From Zelopaecilomyces penicillatus (Eukaryota > Ascomycota > Sordariomycetes > Hypocreales > Pseudodiploosporaceae), in the NCBI GenBank assembly GCA_005765155.1, contig VCCP01000003.1, forward strand, positions 1,984,001 through 2,048,000: DNA of 64,000 nt, given 5' to 3'. The notes under the pieces were generated by a model, which was given only the letters and a program-made list of their open reading frames with translations, had not been told where the DNA came from and made no database searches. Every line of letters begins with the position of its first letter. Within the stretch, counting starts at the first letter, position 1. Below, piece by piece: positions 58,024-64,000 of the stretch. Made by a program: the position numbers and the translations under genes.

Positions 58024-58624
58024 TTTTAGGATCAGACTGTTATAACTAATAGTTATAGCGGTATAGAGGAAAAATAAGCTTTTAAAAATAAGCTTATAGC
58101 TATATAATAGTGTTATAAACAGCTGAAAGTACTGGTTATAGCAGTGCTATAAGTGATCAGGTCTTAGTAAGAGCCCTGAAAATAGCTAATTGGCTAGGGG
58201 GGGGGGGGGTGATAGGTGTGAGGGTTGCTTGTTATGTGCTAGCTATAGTTGGGTTATAGTATAGCTGGTATAGTGTCTTTGCTTAGTTAGCCGACTTCTA
58301 TAGTCTTATATAGGCTTTTTATAAAGTTGATTAGCAATTCGAGTGATTAATCATATTTGGTGTAATCAGTAAAGCTGTGACCTGTAATTCTATAAGTTTG
58401 AATTAGTAATCCGTAAATCTGAAAGTGGGTTGTGCTGTAAGCTATAGGTCTGATGTTCAACTCTTGTATGTGTAGTGTTTTTTATGACTTCTGATTGGTG
58501 GGAAATATAGGTCCGACTGGTTAGAGGAGGGATGAAAAATCTAATGTGTAAAGAGGTTGAATATAGTAGGAAAAAGAGTCTTCTTTTTATAGTCTGGAAT
58601 AACTATTCTTTCGGGCTTATAATC

Positions 58625-59045
58625 TATTACAATTTGCAGTATAAAGTTATAACTAAAGCTAGTAGTGATAGCAGTGGAAGAAAGGCAGTGAATAGTTATC
58701 CAGAGTAAAGTCTATAGAAAAGAAGAAAGAAGTGATTAAATTACTAATATAGAAAAGAAGAAGGATATAACTAGAAATCCTTTTATCTTTTATATCTATC
58801 TAATTCTAAGATAATTTAGAATTATTTTAAGATATTCTAAATAACTATTTGGAATTATTAGATATTCTAAATACTAAAACAGAAAGTAAGTATTAGTCTA
58901 TCCCTTTATAGGTTAAGCTATAAGGGCTTTATAAGCTTAGCTTACTAAGCTATATAGGTCTAGCTGCTAGGCTATAGCAGGTTAAGCTGCTAGACTATAG
59001 CAGGTTAGGCTGCTATATATAGAAAAAACCTATTTTATTTTAATA
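58625..59045 (-). repeat. Divergent, mosaic LTR at the 5' end of copy 2
   Basis: The first about 115 bases from the internal side match the family LTR closely. The rest is similar only in plan (repeated TATAGCAGGTTAGGCTGCTA units, AT-rich middle) with insertions, deletions and transversions, and ends ATTTTAATA. It appears to be another LTR subfamily joined to the common one. Confidence 0.65.
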
Positions 59046-59767
59046 ATAAATAATACTAAGAACCCTGATTAATATACCTAAACTAAGCACACCCTGCTAA
59101 AATTCCACTATATTAGGCAAGAGACAGCTAGTAAGCTATTTAAGATAAATTATCTTATAATTAAGGCTATACCTACTAATAGGCTAACTAAGGTTTTAAC
59201 AGGCCCTGTTTTTCAGGGCTTTTTAAGCCTATTAAACCTATAAAAACCCTCTATTAAAAGCTAGCTATATATATATAGCTTACTAGAGAAAGTGTTAAAA
59301 TAAGTGGGTTTTATATAACAGCCTAATCTGTTATAAGACTAATAGCTAGATCTACTACAGCTTAGCAGCTAAACCTGCTATAGCCCTAGCAGCCAGACCT
59401 ACTATAAGATAGCAGCCTGACCTGCTATAAGACTTAAAAAGCCTGTGCAGCCTGATCTGCTATATCAGGCTAGACTACTAAAATAAGGGCTTATCCCTTA
59501 TACCTCTCTCTTTCTTATTATTTAGAATGCTTAGAAATCTAAAGAAATATTATTTAGAATTCTTAAATAATTCTAAATAATCCTAGTATTATTTAGATAT
59601 ATAAGATAGCTAGATTCTTAATTGAATCCTGCTTTCTTTCTCTATTGGCAATTTAATCACTTCTTTCTTCTTTTCTATAGACTTTACTCTAGATAATTAT
59701 TCACTACCTTTCTTTCACTATTATTACTACCAGCTTTAATTATAACTTTATACTATAAATTATAATA
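59046..59767 (+). mobile_element. 3' end of a plus-strand copia element with its LTR
   Basis: 59046-59292 matches the RNase H end and 3' untranslated part of copy 1, in the opposite orientation. The polypurine tract is changed to AGAGAAAG (AGAGGGAG in copy 1). Then a full 475-base LTR, 59293-59767, follows. Probably the distal end of copy 3, but the flanking bases do not form a target duplication (TCTAC before 49209, AATAC after 59767). Confidence 0.75.
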
Positions 59768-62501
59768 AATACTATAATAATTCCTTTAGAATTAATTAAT
59801 TTAATTAAAAACCTTAAATTAATAAATTTATTATCTAAATCTAAGGAAGATTAATCTATTTTATTTAAAATACCTAAGAACTATAAATCTAATATTATAT
59901 AATACTTATATATCTTTAAAATAAGAACCAGATTAATCCTATTTTTAATATCTAGCTCTTTTAAACCCTAATAAATTAATTTAAAGCTATATTTTTTAGC
60001 CTTTTTCTTAAGCTTATAAATATAAGATAAATAGTTTAAAGCTAAGGAAAGCTGAGATTATAATTTAAATAATTAATCCTAAATATCTAAGATATTCTCT
60101 TTAATCTCCTTTTCTTTAAAATCTAAATAATAATATTATTTTAAAAGTTTTATTATTAATAAAATTAATAAAAATTAAATACTTTAATATAAATAAAATT
60201 ATATATATAAGAATATTATTAAAATACTATTATAAAAATAACTTTATTTTATATAAGCTATATAATAGCTATTATTTTATATTATATAATAAGATTATTT
60301 TTATTTAAAATAATAAAAATATAATATATCTATTAATTTATTATTAAAATTTATACTCTTAATTAATATAAAATATTTAATAATCTTTTTTAAAGAATAT
60401 TAAGATTTCTTAATATAATTTAATATTATAAGAAATAATTTAATATAATATAAATCCTATAACTTATAAAATATTAAGAAAGAAAGAAAAGATATATCTA
60501 TAATTTAATAAAAGGAAAATAATATATATAATAATATTAATACTATTTATAGAACTATAAGGTGATTTTAAAATAGCTATATAGCCAGTATAATCTATAA
60601 GGATTAAATAGGTAAGAAAAGCTATAAAACGGTAATATAATAAATTAAACTTAAGGGATTAATTAATCATCCTATCACTAATCAGATAAAGAAAACAGCT
60701 TTTTAATAGCTAGTCTTTTAAATATACTAGAAAATTCTTAAATAAAAAAGGGAAAAAAAAACTTAAATTCAATAATATCTGCCCATTTAAATAGCCTAGG
60801 TATAGCCTATCTACTTATACAGTTCAATCCCCCTAAGTGCAGCTTATACAGCTATAGCTTAGTTAATTAATAAGGGGGTGTGTTTAACCCAGTTATTAAA
60901 ATAGGCCTTAAGGATAAGACCTTTTAAGAAAGAGATATTATATTATAATTTAATAGTTAAGGTTATATAATACGCTTTAATCATATAACTTATAATATTA
61001 TTAGGTATATATTGAAGGCTTAGAATTATATAAAATTAAATTATAATTTTAAAGATAATTCTAGATTTAAGATTACTTTTAAAATTATAATTTAATAGAA
61101 TAGCTTATAATTCTAAATATAATCTAGTAATAAGGATTATAGCTTAAATTATAATCTATAATATATATATATACCCTTAAACTTTACTCTTTAAATATAG
61201 CTTAAATAATTATTAATTTATTTTTAATTTTATTATATTATTTATTATTACTTATTATATTAATACTTGATCCCTGATTATAATACTCTATATCTATTAC
61301 TAATATAATAGACCTATTATTTAGAATACCCTGACTTATCTATTAATATAAACCCCTTTTATTAGATTTATCCCTTAAGAATTTACTAAATATTATATTA
61401 TTCTAGAATTTTATTTTCTTAAAACTTAGATTTATTATATTCTTTTTATTTATTTATAATTATATTTTTTATTATATCTTTTTTATTTATCTTTTTTATT
61501 TTATTATTTTTTTATTATTTTTTTATTATATTATTATTATATTATTATATTTTTTAAAAGATTTATTATTTAAATCTATATAATTATAAAATAATTAGAT
61601 TATATTATATTAATTATTATAAAATATATATAATATATATATTATATATAAATAATTATAATAATAAATATTAAAATAATAAAAAGATAGATTAAGCTTA
61701 ATAAAATAATATTAATCTAGTATTTATTTATTAATATTAAATTAATATATTATTAATAATATAATAATAAAAATAATAACTATTAATAATATATTAATCT
61801 ATACTATTTAAATAGGTTTTATTAATAATTTAATAATATTTAAATCTATAACCCTTATATTAAGTAATACCTAAAAATTAAATAATATATTTAACTTTTT
61901 AAATATAATATTAAATATATATATCCTTAATAAGGATAATAATTTTAATAAAAATAGCCTTTTTATTTTTATAAATAAATTTATTTAATAAATTATTAAT
62001 ATATTATTTAAGCTTTATTATATCTTTAAATTAATTAAGATTATATATTATTAAGCTTATAGTATTATTAATTCTATTAAAATCTAAATTAAGATTAATA
62101 AAATCTATAAAAAGAAAAAGAAAGCTTATTAAATATTATTAATTATTTAATAGCTCTATCCTTAAAAATAATAGAATATTTAAATAAATCTATAAATATT
62201 TTATTTATATTTTAAGATTAATTTAATAATAGGCTATTTAAGCTTATTAAATAAATCTTAAGGCCTTATATTATACTGATTTAATTAAATAAAAGGCTAT
62301 ATAAAGCCTTCATCTTATTTAAATAAATACTAGCTTTATATCTTAATAATATATTAAATATATAGCTTATATTATTATTATTATTATAATATAAAAGAAT
62401 AAGTTAATATTAAATAAGCTTAATAATAAGCTTAAATATATATAATTATTTAATTTTAAATAAATATAATTTAAGATTTATTAATATATTATTAAACTAT
62501 T
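59768..62501. other. AT-rich degraded repeat sequence
   Basis: Nearly pure A/T over long stretches, with a slightly richer island near 60540-60930 (contains GGGGGATTGAAC-like sequence on the minus strand, AAGGGGGTGTG). No ORF above chance and no family recognised. Consistent with strongly RIP-mutated, old transposons. Confidence 0.6.
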
Positions 62502-62980
62502 TATTAAAATTAGTGGGTTTTTTATATAATAGCCTAACCTGTTATAAGACTAATAGCTAGATCTACTACAGCTTAGCAGCTAAACCTGCTATAGCTTAGC
62601 AGCTAAAAACTGCTATAGCTTAGCAGCCAGACCTGCTATAAGACCTAAAATGCCTGGGCAGCCTGATCTGCTATATAGGGCTAGACTAGTAAAATAAGGG
62701 CTTATCCCTTATATCCCTCCCTTTCTTTATATTTAGAATACTTAGAAATTTTAAATAAATATTATTTAAAATATTAAAATAATTCTAAATAATCTTAATA
62801 TTAATTAAATATATAAGATAGCTAGATTCCTAGTTAAATCCTGCTTTCCTTTTTATATTAATAATATAATTACTTCTTTCTTCTTTTCTTTAGAATTTAT
62901 TCTAGATAATTATTTACTTCCTTTCTTCTATTATTATAACTATTAGCTTTAATTATAACCTTATACTATAAATTATAATA
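62502..62980 (+). mobile_element. Solo copia LTR, strongly degraded
   Basis: 479 bases similar to the family LTR, starting TATTAAAATTAGTGGG (the TG start changed to TA) and ending AAATTATAATA, flanked by the duplication CTATT (62497-62501 and 62981-62985). More mutated than the solo LTRs at 49.6 and 56.6 kb, so an older insertion. Confidence 0.85.
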
Positions 62981-64000
62981 CTATTAACTTTAATCTTTAA
63001 ATTCTGGTTTTATTTTATAATAAAAGGTTTTTTATTATACTATCTATACTCTTTTTTTATCTTTTTATTATTTATTTATAATAGATTAAAAGATATAAAA
63101 TAAAATATTATTCTTTAATATATAATATGTAAATTCTTTTTATTTATAATTATAATTCTATAATATTTTTATTCTATTATATTATATCTTTATCTAGCTT
63201 ATATTTTCTTTTTATATAATTCTTTTTAAATACTTTTATTAGCTTTAATATATTTATTTTATTAATTAAAACCTATTAATTATATTCTAAAGATTAATTT
63301 AATTATTTAATTAAATAATATAATTCTTCTTTAATTTTTAATTAATCTTTAATTTCTTTAATCTTCTATTTCTTTTTATCTTTTAATTCTAATATTAATA
63401 GGCTATTATTAATATCCCTTATTTATTATACTTATAATTCTAATAGGCTAATATAAAATATATTATAAATCTATAAATATTATTTAGATAATATTAATTA
63501 ATATATTTATATTCTAATCTTTTATAAAATCTAAAATAGATTACTAAATCTTAATATTAATTTTCTTTTTATCTTTAAATATAGATTTTTTATATTTAAT
63601 ATAATTATATTCTTTTTCTATAATATTAAGAATATATATAATTTATTATAATTTCTTATTTAAGCTTTAATTATTTATTATTAATATTTTATTAATATTT
63701 CTTATACTTTTATTAATTTCTTTAATCGATTTTATATTATTAATATCTCTTCTTTTATAATATTATCTTTAATATTTAAAAACCCTAGCTTATAATTAAA
63801 TAATACTTTATTAAAAAAGAATCTAATTATTATAAAGATAATTAAATTATAAATAAATTATATTATATAAAGAAGCTTTACTTATATTATTTATTCTTTT
63901 ATTAAAGAATAATATAAATAATATTTTAATATTTAATTTATTTAATTTATCTAATTTATTTAATTTATTTAATTTATTTAATTTATTTAATTTATTTAAT
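62981..64000. other. AT-rich degraded sequence to the window end
   Basis: No ORF, no recognisable element. It ends in a 9-base tandem repeat. Confidence 0.6.
63931..64000. repeat. 9-base tandem repeat (TTTAATTTA)n
   Basis: About seven and a half units of TTTAATTTA with one visible substitution (C at 63951), continuing to the window edge. Confidence 0.85.

Larger units (their letters stand above)
52303..59045 (-). mobile_element. Copia copy 2, with a nested solo LTR and a divergent 5' LTR
   Basis: 3' LTR 52303-52754 (452 bases; it lacks one 23-base internal unit compared with the 475-base form), internal region to about 58624, divergent LTR 58625-59045. Same domain order as copy 1 on the minus strand. 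No matching target duplication was found (GGCCT before 52303, ATAAA after 59045), so one end may be the product of recombination. A solo LTR (56557-57031) is inserted in the protease/gag region. Confidence 0.8.

Overview
The window is a stretch of a filamentous ascomycete (Pezizomycotina) genome. Every gene I can model has short GT-AG introns with fungal branch-point motifs. The recognisable proteins are typical of moulds: a DUF8035 protein, a MedA/Acr1/Ren1-type developmental regulator, a CkiA-type casein kinase 1, an Inp54-like tail-anchored phosphatase and a PKA catalytic subunit. Repeats carry a strong C-to-T/G-to-A mutation bias that fits repeat-induced point mutation (RIP). The order is probably within Sordariomycetes, but I cannot fix the species from sequence alone.

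Layout. 1-3.7 kb: a two-exon gene for an Arg/Glu-rich DUF8035 protein. 3.7-16.3 kb: a gene desert with homopolymer runs, a foldback repeat and many copies of a GGTACCTA-like motif. 16.3-24.1 kb: a long pyrimidine-rich leader or promoter followed by the four-exon medA-like gene, which contains a 739-base intron and, just upstream, a uORF whose stop overlaps the likely start codon. 25.9-28.2 kb: a proline-rich protein of unknown function. 30.75-39.2 kb: a RIP-damaged piggyBac-like DNA transposon with TTAA target sites, interrupted by a complete 6,332-base Ty1/copia retrotransposon that has 475-base LTRs and a CTATC target duplication. 40.8-47.6 kb: a compact gene island with casein kinase 1 (+), inositol 5-phosphatase (+) and PKA catalytic subunit (-). 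48.2-64 kb: an extremely AT-rich block made of nested copies, solo LTRs and fragments of the same copia family in both orientations, with no host gene.

How the genes relate: CK1, a phosphoinositide 5-phosphatase and a PKA catalytic subunit lie within 7 kb of each other. All are signalling enzymes, but nothing in the sequence proves co-regulation. MedA-type proteins control conidiation in other moulds, and the large desert plus leader upstream suggests complex control. The most unusual items are: the extended palindrome around the piggyBac insertion site; the single-frame 1,587-codon copia polyprotein, preserved in length in two copies although riddled with stops; the self-nesting solo LTRs; an LTR built of repeated small palindromes; and the internally duplicated MedA domain with a long retained-intron-capable splice. 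I found no convincing new host-encoded defence or biosynthetic system.
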